From the NCBI GenBank assembly GCA_016865955.1, contig VGNW01000135.1, positions 1 through 6,451 of the forward strand: DNA of 6,451 nucleotides. Reading direction: 5' to 3'. The DNA comes from Chloroflexota bacterium. Lineage in GTDB: Bacteria > Chloroflexota > Dehalococcoidia > SZUA-161. Positions 1 to 4,863 of the stretch are shown one piece after another (the stretch's first letter is position 1; each line of letters begins with the position of its first letter). The position numbers were made by a program, and so were the translations under genes. Below the pieces are notes generated by a model. That model saw nothing but the letters and a program-made list of their open reading frames with translations, was not told the DNA's origin and searched no databases.

Positions 1-46
1 ATACCGAGTATTTCTTATGGGCGTCACATCCGATATAATACTTCAT
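1..46 (-). CDS. IS110-family transposase, N-terminal fragment cut by the window edge
   Basis: Reading the minus strand from the ATG at 46-44 gives MKYYIGCDAHKKYSV before the sequence ends. This matches the start of IS110/IS1111 transposases (DEDD_Tnp_IS110 domain), which open with a short beta strand, then G-x-D-x-H-K-K and a hydrophobic strand. D8 would be the first acidic residue of the DEDD catalytic tetrad in the RuvC-like fold. A strong Shine-Dalgarno (AAGGAGGT read on the minus strand, 55-62) lies 9 nt before the ATG, which fixes the start. In the family the enzyme excises and inserts its element through site-specific recombination guided by a structured RNA from the element's non-coding end. 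Only 15 codons are visible, so I cannot tell whether the gene is intact, nor whether it belongs to the IS110 or IS1111 group. The match rests on a short motif and is from memory of the family, but motif, start and ribosome binding site agree well. Confidence 0.72.
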   Translation of the reverse strand, partial: MKYYIGCDAHKKYSV

Positions 47-105
47 GCTGCAGTACCTCCTTACTCTTCGTTCGGCTTTCCCTACAGTATAGGGGGTACC
101 GCAGC
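47..105 (-). promoter_or_regulatory. Structured leader directly upstream of the IS110 transposase, with sequestered ribosome binding site
   Basis: On the minus strand GCTGCGGTACC (105-95) can pair with GGTACTGCAGC (57-47): 11 pairs, one of them G-U. The right arm ends at the base before the ATG and includes the last GG of the AGGAGG Shine-Dalgarno. The enclosed segment contains a second small hairpin, CCCTA/TAGGG with a 5-nt loop (80-94). The visible effect would be to hide the ribosome binding site. In IS110 elements the non-coding segment upstream of the transposase can also encode the bridge RNA, so this could be the 3' part of one. The space to the terminator at 147 is only about 40 nt beyond the stem, which is short for a full bridge RNA. 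The pairing is seen; its role is inferred. Confidence 0.45.
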
Positions 106-146
106 GCTTTCATATAATCAAAGACATGAGGATAAAGTGACAAAAG

Positions 147-178
147 AAGAAGCCGTCCTTCCTGAAGGACGGCTTCTT
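147..178 (-). terminator. Rho-independent terminator of the surface-protein block
   Basis: A perfect 14-bp stem AAGAAGCCGTCCTT/AAGGACGGCTTCTT (147-160 and 165-178) has a 4-nt loop. On the minus strand it begins 23 nt after the stop codon of the 201-788 gene and is followed by CTTTTG, adding to the U-rich end of the stem (TTCTTCTTTT). On the plus strand no T-run follows, so it serves the minus-strand genes. It also separates them from the IS110 element at the left edge. Confidence 0.9.
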
Positions 179-200
179 AAAACTTCCTTATGTCAGTGAT

Positions 201-788
201 TTAGGCTTTCTGCTTCCGCATCAGGACAAACCCAACACCAAGGATGGCTACGGCAGCCAGCACTATGGCGACAATGCCGAGCACGCTGGAGGCATCTTTA
301 CCCGCAGCGCCGGTTGCGCCGGTCGCGCCGGTCGCGCCCGTATCGCCCTTCGGGCCCTTCAGTGTGGCAGCATTCTCATCGATCACTTTCTTGATGAGCG
401 CCTTTAACTCAGCCTCGCTCATGCCGCCCGTGACAACAGGTGCCTGGCCTTTAGTCAGGTTCACCGCCACGTTGCCGCCCATGGTCCAGGTTGCAGTTTG
501 AGATGCAGAATCCGCGCCTATCTTGAAGGTAACGGTCTTGCCCTCATAGCTCTTGCCATCGGGTTGAGCTATTGTCACTGCATAACTCGAAGCAGTAGTG
601 GTAGCAGTATATGCAGTTCCATCTACAGTAGCCGTGATTACGGTGCCATCAGCCACGTTAGCTCCATCCACCTGAACGGTGCCATGGAAGCGGCACGGGG
701 GCTGAAGTCCACCCTGTGCCACGGCTATGGCTGGGAAGAGGACAAGCGCTACCACTGCCAGCAGAGCCAACAGTCTTAATTTGGTCAT
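201..788 (-). CDS. Secreted, membrane-anchored protein with beta domain and collagen-like triplets
   Basis: This 195-residue protein has a clear N-terminal signal peptide: MTKLR, a hydrophobic core, then AIAVA with likely cleavage after A24. Residues about 30-112 form a beta-rich domain (VQVDGANVADGTVITATVDG and following), of the carboxypeptidase-regulatory/Ig type common on Chloroflexota surface proteins. Residues 123-143 are a short amphipathic helix (SEAELKALIKKVIDENAATL). It is followed by seven Gly-X-Y triplets (G145-D165; GPKGDTGATGATGATGAAGKD in two parts) that could form a short trimeric collagen-like stalk. Residues 168-189 are a hydrophobic membrane segment ending in the basic tail RKQKA. 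No LPXTG motif is seen. The ATG is supported by AAGGAGG 8 nt upstream. It follows the larger surface gene by 76 nt with a hairpin between them, so they are probably co-transcribed. The architecture is seen. The function is unknown; adhesion or cell-envelope structure is only a guess. Confidence 0.85.
   Translation of the reverse strand: MTKLRLLALLAVVALVLFPAIAVAQGGLQPPCRFHGTVQVDGANVADGTVITATVDGTAYTATTTASSYAVTIAQPDGKSYEGKTVTFKIGADSASQTATWTMGGNVAVNLTKGQAPVVTGGMSEAELKALIKKVIDENAATLKGPKGDTGATGATGATGAAGKDASSVLGIVAIVLAAVAILGVGFVLMRKQKA
307..342 (-). repeat. 9-bp tandem repeat encoding Gly-Ala-Thr triplets
   Basis: Four consecutive 9-bp units (plus strand: GCGCCGGTT, GCGCCGGTC twice, GCGCCCGTA) code for the collagen-like G-A-T triplets of the 201-788 protein. 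Because 9 bp is a multiple of three, gain or loss of units would change stalk length without a frameshift. Confidence 0.75.
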
Positions 789-813
789 ACCTTTTTCCTC
801 CTTATTTAGTAGC

Positions 814-847
814 TCCCTGAGGGGTCAACGTTATGACCCCTCAGGGA
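814..847 (-). terminator. Intergenic 14-bp hairpin between the two surface genes, no U-tract
   Basis: TCCCTGAGGGGTCA (814-827) is perfectly complementary to TGACCCCTCAGGGA (834-847), with a 6-nt loop. On the minus strand it starts 17 nt after the stop codon of the 646-residue protein and lies just before the ribosome binding site of the next gene. Neither strand has a T-run after it. It may act as a leaky terminator or as an mRNA 3'-end stabiliser that sets the ratio of the two proteins. It is not a standard intrinsic terminator. Confidence 0.5.
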
Positions 848-864
848 ATTTCGCTATCCTCTGT

Positions 865-2805
865 TTATCTCCAGCCTATGAGGTTCCAGCCCGCGCTTAG
901 TGCGTAGCTGTATCCGCCGTAAATCAAGGTTACAGCCTCGGATACGTTAATCCAGTAGCCCTGGCCCGCCGTAAGCGCCGTCAGGTTGCTGCCTGCGGCG
1001 TCAGCCGGGTCGTACATGGACCAGGTACCACCTGAGTAGCCCCAAACCCTGACCAGCTTGCTGCTGATGCTAGCAAGGGCGCTCGCTACAGTGGGCGGCG
1101 CAGTCTTTATTACAAAGAACGCGCTGACAGTATTCGGGCCATCGCTTGCAGTAATAGATTGAGCTCCCGGCGCTAATCCAGGAACTGTGATAGTGCCGGA
1201 GAAAGCGCCCAGTGCATCAGATAGCGGCTGCGTCATGTAGGTATAGGTGCCGATTTTCATCGTAATCGCCGTGTAGGCTGCAAAACCGCTGCCAGTAACG
1301 GTAACAGAAGTACCAGCCGCACCCTCGGTCGGGCTCACTGTGATCGCTGCACCGGGAACAGTGAATGTCACCGGTGTGGCAGCGTTACCCGTAGCTCCGT
1401 CGTTAGCAGTTATCTGATTTGCGCCCACAGCAGCAGCAGCAGGAACTGCCATAGTTGCCGCTATGTTGCCATTGCCATCAGGTACGGAGGTTACCACCGA
1501 ACCAGCCAGGGTTATAGTAACCGCGGCACCGGGCAACCATCCGGAACCTGTGAAGACTACTGCTGAACCTTTAGGGCCAGTTGTCGGACTGACCGACAGT
1601 GTTGGCGCAGCCACAGTGAAAGTGCCCTGAGCAACCAGATTGTCGTTAGCGGTAGCATCGTTGAAGTCCGCGCCGTTATCCCAAGCGTAAACTATATTAG
1701 CCCCTAGCGCTGCTGCCGCAGGAACAACTCGAGTTACTGGGCTTATCACGCCACTGCTGTCAATCGTTATCTCCGTGGTTGGATTCCACTCAAGGCCTCC
1801 AAAGGTCAAATCCAGGAAGTTATCATCGATCACGCTATTCAAGGGCAATGCCGTGCTGGGGGTCATTTGAGACCCGGTTATAAGCACGCTAGTCCCTCTG
1901 GGCCCGCTGCTGGGGGTCAATGTAAGAGGTCGCGCATTAATGACGAATGTCGCTGTAGCCTGAGTGGCACCAGATGTAGCCACAACTGAATAGGTTCCTG
2001 CCGCGTAATTCACAGGGATTTGCTTGTTAGCGCCGCCGGTTATTTGACCATCAACAACAGTTAGACCAGGAGGATCAACAATCCAGTTCTGCCCGGCGAA
2101 TTTCACCCCAACTGTTCCTGCAGGCCAGCCTTTTCCTGTTATTGTTACCTTGGAGCCTGCCAGCCCGCTGCTGGGCGTAATAACTAGAGTGGGTGTAACG
2201 CTGAAGGCATCGGCTTTTGTAACGTCTTTGCCTGCACCGTCAATGGCATAAAGGGCTTGACCGCCTGCTCCCAGAGTAGAGGGAACCGTGCCGGTTGCAG
2301 TGAAGCTGCCAGTGCCAGCGACAAGCACGCCAGCAAACAGCGCTGCGCCGCCCAGGGTTGCGCTCACAGTGACGCCGTCGCCACTGAATCCTGTACCTGT
2401 AACGGTAACGCTGGTTCCCACCGGCCCGGAGGTTGGCGAGATGCTAACCTTGGGCGTCACAGTGAAGGTTTTATTTATTGGGTTTATGCCATCGGTGTAA
2501 ACCGAAATGGTATGCTCACCAGCGGTAGTCACCGGTATGGTAACAGTGAAGTTGATGGCGCCACCTGCCGGTACTGTGACCACCGACGGGGACGTGTTCA
2601 TCGCGGAGCCATCGAATTTTGCGGTTAGAACTTGGTTTTGAAGATAACCACTTGCCTGGATAGTAACGGCTTGTCCTACTGGCCCCGTTGCTGGGACTAG
2701 TACGGCATCAGCCGCTGCGCTAGCCGGTGCGGCGGCTATAGCCACCAGGCTGCACACCATTGCCAGCACTACCAGCAGCTTTATCATATTCGGGAATTTT
2801 ATCAT
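865..2805 (-). CDS. Large secreted surface protein with six Ig/IPT-like repeats and a C-terminal GWNLIGW module
   Basis: This 646-residue protein begins with a signal peptide (MIKFPNMIKLLVVLAM, likely cleavage after APASA, residue 30). Six beta-sandwich repeats follow at roughly 33-117, 118-204, 205-290, 291-398, 399-483 and 484-566. Each starts with a variant of ISPTSGPVGTSVTVTGTGF and ends in TFTV or TFVI, as in IPT/TIG-type Ig folds. Repeat 4 is about 20 residues longer than the others, with inserts rich in Asp and Asn. The C-terminal part (about 584-646) has VWGYSGGTWSMYDP, GQGYWINV and a final GWNLIGWR. I recall this module at the end of many Dehalococcoidia envelope proteins. There is no membrane segment after the signal peptide and no sortase motif. 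The first ATG is chosen because AAAGGAG lies 10 nt upstream; the second Met (residue 7) has no such site. A structural, S-layer-like or adhesive role is inferred only from architecture. Confidence 0.85.
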   Translation of the reverse strand: MIKFPNMIKLLVVLAMVCSLVAIAAAPASAAADAVLVPATGPVGQAVTIQASGYLQNQVLTAKFDGSAMNTSPSVVTVPAGGAINFTVTIPVTTAGEHTISVYTDGINPINKTFTVTPKVSISPTSGPVGTSVTVTGTGFSGDGVTVSATLGGAALFAGVLVAGTGSFTATGTVPSTLGAGGQALYAIDGAGKDVTKADAFSVTPTLVITPSSGLAGSKVTITGKGWPAGTVGVKFAGQNWIVDPPGLTVVDGQITGGANKQIPVNYAAGTYSVVATSGATQATATFVINARPLTLTPSSGPRGTSVLITGSQMTPSTALPLNSVIDDNFLDLTFGGLEWNPTTEITIDSSGVISPVTRVVPAAAALGANIVYAWDNGADFNDATANDNLVAQGTFTVAAPTLSVSPTTGPKGSAVVFTGSGWLPGAAVTITLAGSVVTSVPDGNGNIAATMAVPAAAAVGANQITANDGATGNAATPVTFTVPGAAITVSPTEGAAGTSVTVTGSGFAAYTAITMKIGTYTYMTQPLSDALGAFSGTITVPGLAPGAQSITASDGPNTVSAFFVIKTAPPTVASALASISSKLVRVWGYSGGTWSMYDPADAAGSNLTALTAGQGYWINVSEAVTLIYGGYSYALSAGWNLIGWR

Positions 2806-2808
2806 TAT

Positions 2809-2889
2809 CTAGTCTCTCCTTTCTTGGGCTAATAATTTCCTTGCCCCTGTTAACCAGTTCCTAAGCAACCTCTTTCTCGTTATCTTCAC
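2809..2889 (-). CDS. Possible 26-codon basic leader peptide coupled to the large surface gene
   Basis: A GTG start at 2889-2887 opens a 26-codon frame on the minus strand (MKITRKRLLRNW, then LTGARKLLAQERRD) that ends in TAG at 2811-2809. A very strong Shine-Dalgarno, AAGGAGG (2906-2900), lies 10 nt before the GTG. An ATG overlapping the GTG is followed at once by TGA, so GTG is the only useful start at that site. The stop is 3 nt before the ATG of the 646-residue protein, and the Shine-Dalgarno of that gene lies inside the last codons. This is the layout of translational coupling. The peptide carries nine Lys/Arg and two acidic residues. I know of no family. It could be a chance frame, but a near-perfect ribosome binding site with nothing else to serve argues for translation. 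Confidence 0.45.
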   Translation of the reverse strand: MKITRKRLLRNWLTGARKLLAQERRD

Positions 2890-3026
2890 ATATAACCCAC
2901 CTCCTTGTATGACATATTTGATTTTGCTTTATACTCAACTGGAAACCAGTTTACGCCCTAATATAAAAAAGGGACTTAACTTTTCATACACAAAACAATA
3001 GCATACATGTCTGCTGCCAGACAAGT
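2890..3026 (-). promoter_or_regulatory. Untranslated leader with small hairpins upstream of the surface operon
   Basis: This is the predicted 5' leader from the start point near 3026 to the leader peptide. It contains TGTCTG/CAGACA with a 4-nt loop (3008-3023), close to the transcript start. A second hairpin, AACTGG/CCAGTT with a 3-nt loop (2937-2951), lies about 30 nt before the Shine-Dalgarno of the leader peptide. A U-run (CCCTTTTTTATA on the minus strand, near 2970) lies between them without a strong stem in front, so it is not a convincing attenuator. I recognise no known riboswitch class. Confidence 0.35.
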
Positions 3027-3032
3027 TGCTTC

Positions 3033-3062
3033 ATTGTAAACACCTTTAATCCCGCTTGTCAA
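3033..3062 (-). promoter_or_regulatory. Strong sigma-70-type promoter of the surface operon
   Basis: On the minus strand a consensus -35 TTGACA (3062-3057) is separated by 18 bp from the -10 TACAAT (3038-3033), which matches five of six positions. The start point would fall near 3026. The -35 sits inside the small palindrome CTTGTCAAG (3055-3063), which is repeated at 3228-3236. This promoter would drive the leader peptide, the 646-residue protein and probably the 195-residue protein. Confidence 0.75.
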
Positions 3063-3403
3063 GCCCTTTTCCAGCTTTCCCAAGGCCCTCCTCTAAGTAC
3101 AGCCTTTGAAACCTCCCCCGATTTATGGACTGTCGGACTACCACATAAATAAACTTAAAACAGCCCTTAAGTCCTTTTTCAGCCTGTCCGCGTACGGACT
3201 GTAAAGCTTTTACCATTTTTTATCGGGCTTGTCAAGGGTTTTCCCCCACTATTTCTGAATAATCTTCCTCAGTCCAGAAAACCGGGCTCTCCGGAAACGG
3301 ACTTCGCCTTGAATAGTGCACCGACGCGCACAGGGATAGATAACCCCTTTCATGCTTCCAGAATATCTAGACGCCCCGCCCGCCTAAAAAGTTCCACATT
3401 CCA
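3063..3403. other. Non-coding intergenic stretch
   Basis: No credible gene is visible here in either direction. Besides the possible upstream promoter at 3207-3235 there are several short stems: GTCCG/CGGAC (3187-3200 area), TTTCTG/CAGAAA (3251-3279 area) and CCGG/CCGG with a 5-nt loop (3282-3294 area). The motif GGACTGT occurs twice (near 3127 and 3196). None of these is strong enough for a functional call. Confidence 0.5.
3207..3235 (-). promoter_or_regulatory. Possible second, weaker minus-strand promoter
   Basis: A second TTGACA (3235-3230), also embedded in CTTGTCAAG (3228-3236), is followed after 17 bp by TAAAAG (3212-3207), which matches the -10 consensus at four of six positions. It would give a longer leader for the same operon, running through the first promoter. 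The weak -10 keeps confidence low. Confidence 0.3.
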
Positions 3404-3502
3404 TTAACCGCAGAGAGCGCTGAGAGCACGGGGGCGACATTTAAGCATTAATATTAAAATGCTCTGAATTTCCCTGCGCCCTACGCGTGCTCTGTGGTGT
3501 TA
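3404..3502. repeat. Palindromic intergenic repeat, MITE-like (CCGCAGAG type)
   Basis: The ends form an imperfect inverted repeat. The left end reads TTAACCGCAGAGAGCGC (3404-3420), and the reverse complement of the right end reads TAACACCACAGAGCACGC (3502-3485). Near the middle is an A/T-rich palindrome, AGCATT/AATGCT, around TTAATATTAA (3444-3463). ACC-CAGAG-rich palindromes of this kind are scattered between genes in many environmental bacterial genomes. No open frame is convincing. The exact ends are uncertain because the inverted repeat is degenerate. Confidence 0.5.
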
Positions 3503-3507
3503 CCCAA

Positions 3508-3672
3508 TGTCGTTGCGAGTCCCGATTAATCGAGACTCCTCGCTTACGCTCGGAGCAGGCGTGGCAATCTGGTGGGGCGGAGAGGTAGCTGAAAGCTGAC
3601 CGCTGAAGGCTGATAGCTGCCTATGAGATTGCCTCGCCTTCCCGACCTGTCGGGAATGGACTCGCAATGACA
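3508..3672. repeat. 165-bp MITE-like element with inverted terminal repeats (TGTCGTTGCGAG type)
   Basis: The left end TGTCGTTGCGAGTCC (3508-3522) matches the reverse complement of the right end (GGACTCGCAATGACA, 3658-3672) at 14 of 15 positions. Inner inverted repeats GGCAATCT (3563-3570) and AGATTGCC (3626-3633) fit the same symmetry. Each arm has its own hairpin: a near-palindrome at 3517-3538 centred on ATTAAT, and TTCCCGACCTGTCGGGAA at 3639-3656. I know the TGTCATTGCGAG...CTCGCAATGACA design as a common mobile palindromic repeat in diverse bacteria, including anaerobes with large intergenic regions. No transposase is encoded and no clear target duplication is visible. It starts 5 bp after the preceding repeat. 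Confidence 0.75.
3587..3618. repeat. AGCTGA-type short tandem repeat nested in the MITE-like element
   Basis: Imperfect repeats of AGCTGAAAGCTGACCGCTGA type fill the centre of the 165-bp element, with GCTGA at four places plus a closing AGCTG. This looks like a second, independent repeat placed between the inner inverted repeats. Confidence 0.5.
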
Positions 3673-3689
3673 ACTTTGGGGTGGTTTGC

Positions 3690-3705
3690 TTGGCCACATG
3701 GCCAA
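3690..3705. promoter_or_regulatory. 16-bp palindrome abutting the folD promoter, operator candidate
   Basis: TTGGCCACATGGCCAA is a perfect 7-bp inverted repeat with a 2-bp centre. It ends at the base before the -35 hexamer of the plus-strand promoter. A further half-site, GGGCCAA (3750-3756), lies just after the predicted start point. Position and symmetry suggest a dimeric transcription factor site. The regulator is unknown. Confidence 0.5.
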
Positions 3706-3734
3706 TTGCCCCTATTTTCTCAATATGGTATAAT
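3706..3734 (+). promoter_or_regulatory. Promoter of the folD-fhs operon, extended -10
   Basis: A consensus -10 TATAAT (3729-3734) is preceded by TGG, an extended -10 element. Seventeen bp upstream is TTGCCC (3706-3711), a -35 with four of six matches. Transcription would start near 3741, leaving a leader of about 190 nt before folD. The moderate -35 plus the adjacent palindrome suggest a regulated promoter. Confidence 0.72.
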
Positions 3735-3741
3735 CTTTCAC

Positions 3742-3933
3742 GGTCTGGAGGGCCAATGCAGTCAACTCCCGTCACTCACACCCCCGAGCCCACACTCACC
3801 ATTGCCTCAAACAGGCGTTACCCCGATACATTAACCCCACAGAAAATAAGACCGAAGTCACTCGCGTCAATCTATGTCTGCATGTCTCTCCATCAAAACA
3901 AATAAGTAACTCTATTCAAGGAGGCCAGAAAAT
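3742..3933 (+). promoter_or_regulatory. C-rich, G-poor leader of the folD-fhs mRNA
   Basis: From about 3759 to 3845 the plus strand has roughly three C for each G and few possible stems (runs such as CCCCCGAGCCCACACTCACC). This composition resembles Rho-utilisation sites. It does not match the tetrahydrofolate riboswitch as I know it. The only structured signal near the gene is the folD Shine-Dalgarno AAGGAGG (3918-3924). Confidence 0.35.
3756..3905 (+). CDS. Possible 49-residue upstream ORF in the folD leader
   Basis: An ATG at 3756 follows GGAGGG (3747-3752) with only 3 nt between, shorter than usual. The frame runs 49 codons (MQSTPVTHTPEPTLTIASNR and on) to TAA at 3903-3905, 28 nt before folD. 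The product is rich in Thr, Pro and Ser, has no signal peptide or membrane segment, and matches no family I know. It begins about 15 nt after the predicted transcript start. It may be a chance frame in a C-rich leader. If translated it could control Rho access to the leader. Confidence 0.22.
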   Translation: MQSTPVTHTPEPTLTIASNRRYPDTLTPQKIRPKSLASIYVCMSLHQNK

Positions 3934-4824
3934 ATGGCTGCAGAGATAATCTCAGGGACAGCGGTAGCGGAGCAGATACGCAGCGAGCTCAAGCATAAGG
4001 TAACCGAGCTCAAAGCGAAAGGGATACACCCCGGAGTGGTCTTCGTGCGCGTGGGCGAGGACCCCGCCTCAGTATCCTATGTTGCGGGCAAGGGCAAGGC
4101 TGCTGATGAGCTGGGCATCATATCCGAGACCATAGTTCTGCCCGAGAACACCCCGGAGCAGCAGCTCCTCGATCTTGTCCACAAGCTGAACAAGGACCAC
4201 AAGTTCCACGGCATCCTGGTCCAGCTTCCTTTGCCCAAGCACATCGACCCCGATAAGGTGCTCAATGCCATCGAGCCCGAGAAAGATGTCGATGGCTTCC
4301 ACCCGGTCAATGTGGGTAGGCTGCTTATCGGCAATCCCTACTTCATGCCCTGCACCCCGCACGGCGTCCAGGAACTGCTGGTTCGCAGCGGTAACAACCC
4401 CGATGGAAAGCATGTGGTTATCTGCGGGCGCAGCAACATCGTAGGCAAGCCGGTGATGGCAATACTGATGCAGAAACAGAAGGGCGCCAACGCAACGGTG
4501 ACCATGGTTCACACCGGCACGAAGGACATGGCAAACTATACCCAGCAGGCGGATATAATAATCGCCGCTATGGGCAAGCCACAGGTAATAACTGCGGATA
4601 TGGTCAGGGACGGTGTTGTGGTCATCGATGTCGGCGTCAACAGAATCCCCGACGCCACCAAGAAGAGCGGCTTCAGGCTGGTGGGAGACACGGATTTCGA
4701 GGCTATCAAGGAGAAGGCAAAAGCCATCACCCCTGTCCCCGGCGGCGTGGGCCCGATGACTATCACGATGCTCATGGTGAACACAGTTAGGGCTGCCGAG
4801 CAGCAGCATACTAAGAAGCATTAA
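3934..4824 (+). CDS. folD: Bifunctional methylene-THF dehydrogenase / methenyl-THF cyclohydrolase
   Basis: FolD oxidises 5,10-methylene-THF with NAD(P)+ to 5,10-methenyl-THF and hydrolyses that to 10-formyl-THF; both steps are reversible and cytosolic. At 296 residues the protein is full length for the family. The N-terminal catalytic domain has SYVAGKGKAADELGI with Y49 and K53, equivalent to the catalytic Tyr and Lys of known enzymes. It continues with GILVQLPLP (Q97) and KDVDGFHPVNVGRL (D120). PCTPHG (139-144) leads into the Rossmann domain with the cofactor loop CGRSNIVGKP (164-173), and IDVGVNR (231-237) follows. The signature TPVPGGVGPMT is at 266-276. The start is set by AAGGAGG 9 nt upstream. 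It is the first gene of the operon with fhs, 39 nt ahead of it, so the two should be made together. The coenzyme preference (NAD or NADP) cannot be read from the sequence with confidence. Confidence 0.97.
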   Translation: MAAEIISGTAVAEQIRSELKHKVTELKAKGIHPGVVFVRVGEDPASVSYVAGKGKAADELGIISETIVLPENTPEQQLLDLVHKLNKDHKFHGILVQLPLPKHIDPDKVLNAIEPEKDVDGFHPVNVGRLLIGNPYFMPCTPHGVQELLVRSGNNPDGKHVVICGRSNIVGKPVMAILMQKQKGANATVTMVHTGTKDMANYTQQADIIIAAMGKPQVITADMVRDGVVVIDVGVNRIPDATKKSGFRLVGDTDFEAIKEKAKAITPVPGGVGPMTITMLMVNTVRAAEQQHTKKH

Positions 4825-4863
4825 GCAAGAACAAATTAAGGAAAACAGGAGGTTCGTAACTAT

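Noticed and set aside
17..199. 60-residue plus-strand ORF at the left edge
   Set aside because: It has no ribosome binding site, runs through the terminator hairpin, and is antisense to the better supported IS110 transposase start.
244..779. Plus-strand ORFs opposite the collagen-like protein gene
   Set aside because: They are antisense shadows of a gene with a signal peptide, anchor and ribosome site; their composition only mirrors the Gly-Ala-Thr repeats.
2257..2628. Plus-strand ORFs opposite the large surface protein
   Set aside because: They are antisense to repetitive beta domains, with no ribosome site and no recognisable domain.
2960..2985. Attenuator terminator in the surface operon leader (CCCTTTTTTATA on the minus strand)
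   Set aside because: The U-run is present but the preceding sequence gives only a weak five-pair A/U-rich stem (AAAAG/CTTTT).
3404..3672. CRISPR array or tandem regulatory repeats
   Set aside because: The repeats are inverted and non-identical, with no regularly spaced direct repeat and spacer pattern and no cas genes.
3500..3775. 91-residue minus-strand ORF
   Set aside because: It lies mainly across the palindromic repeat element and the folD promoter. Its residues reflect the inverted repeats, not a protein.
3742..3933. Tetrahydrofolate riboswitch in the folD leader
   Set aside because: The leader is G-poor and lacks the paired elements and conserved core that I know for the folate riboswitch class.
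4069..4821. 250-residue minus-strand ORF inside folD
   Set aside because: It is exactly antisense to an intact folD and has a His/Leu-rich shadow composition.
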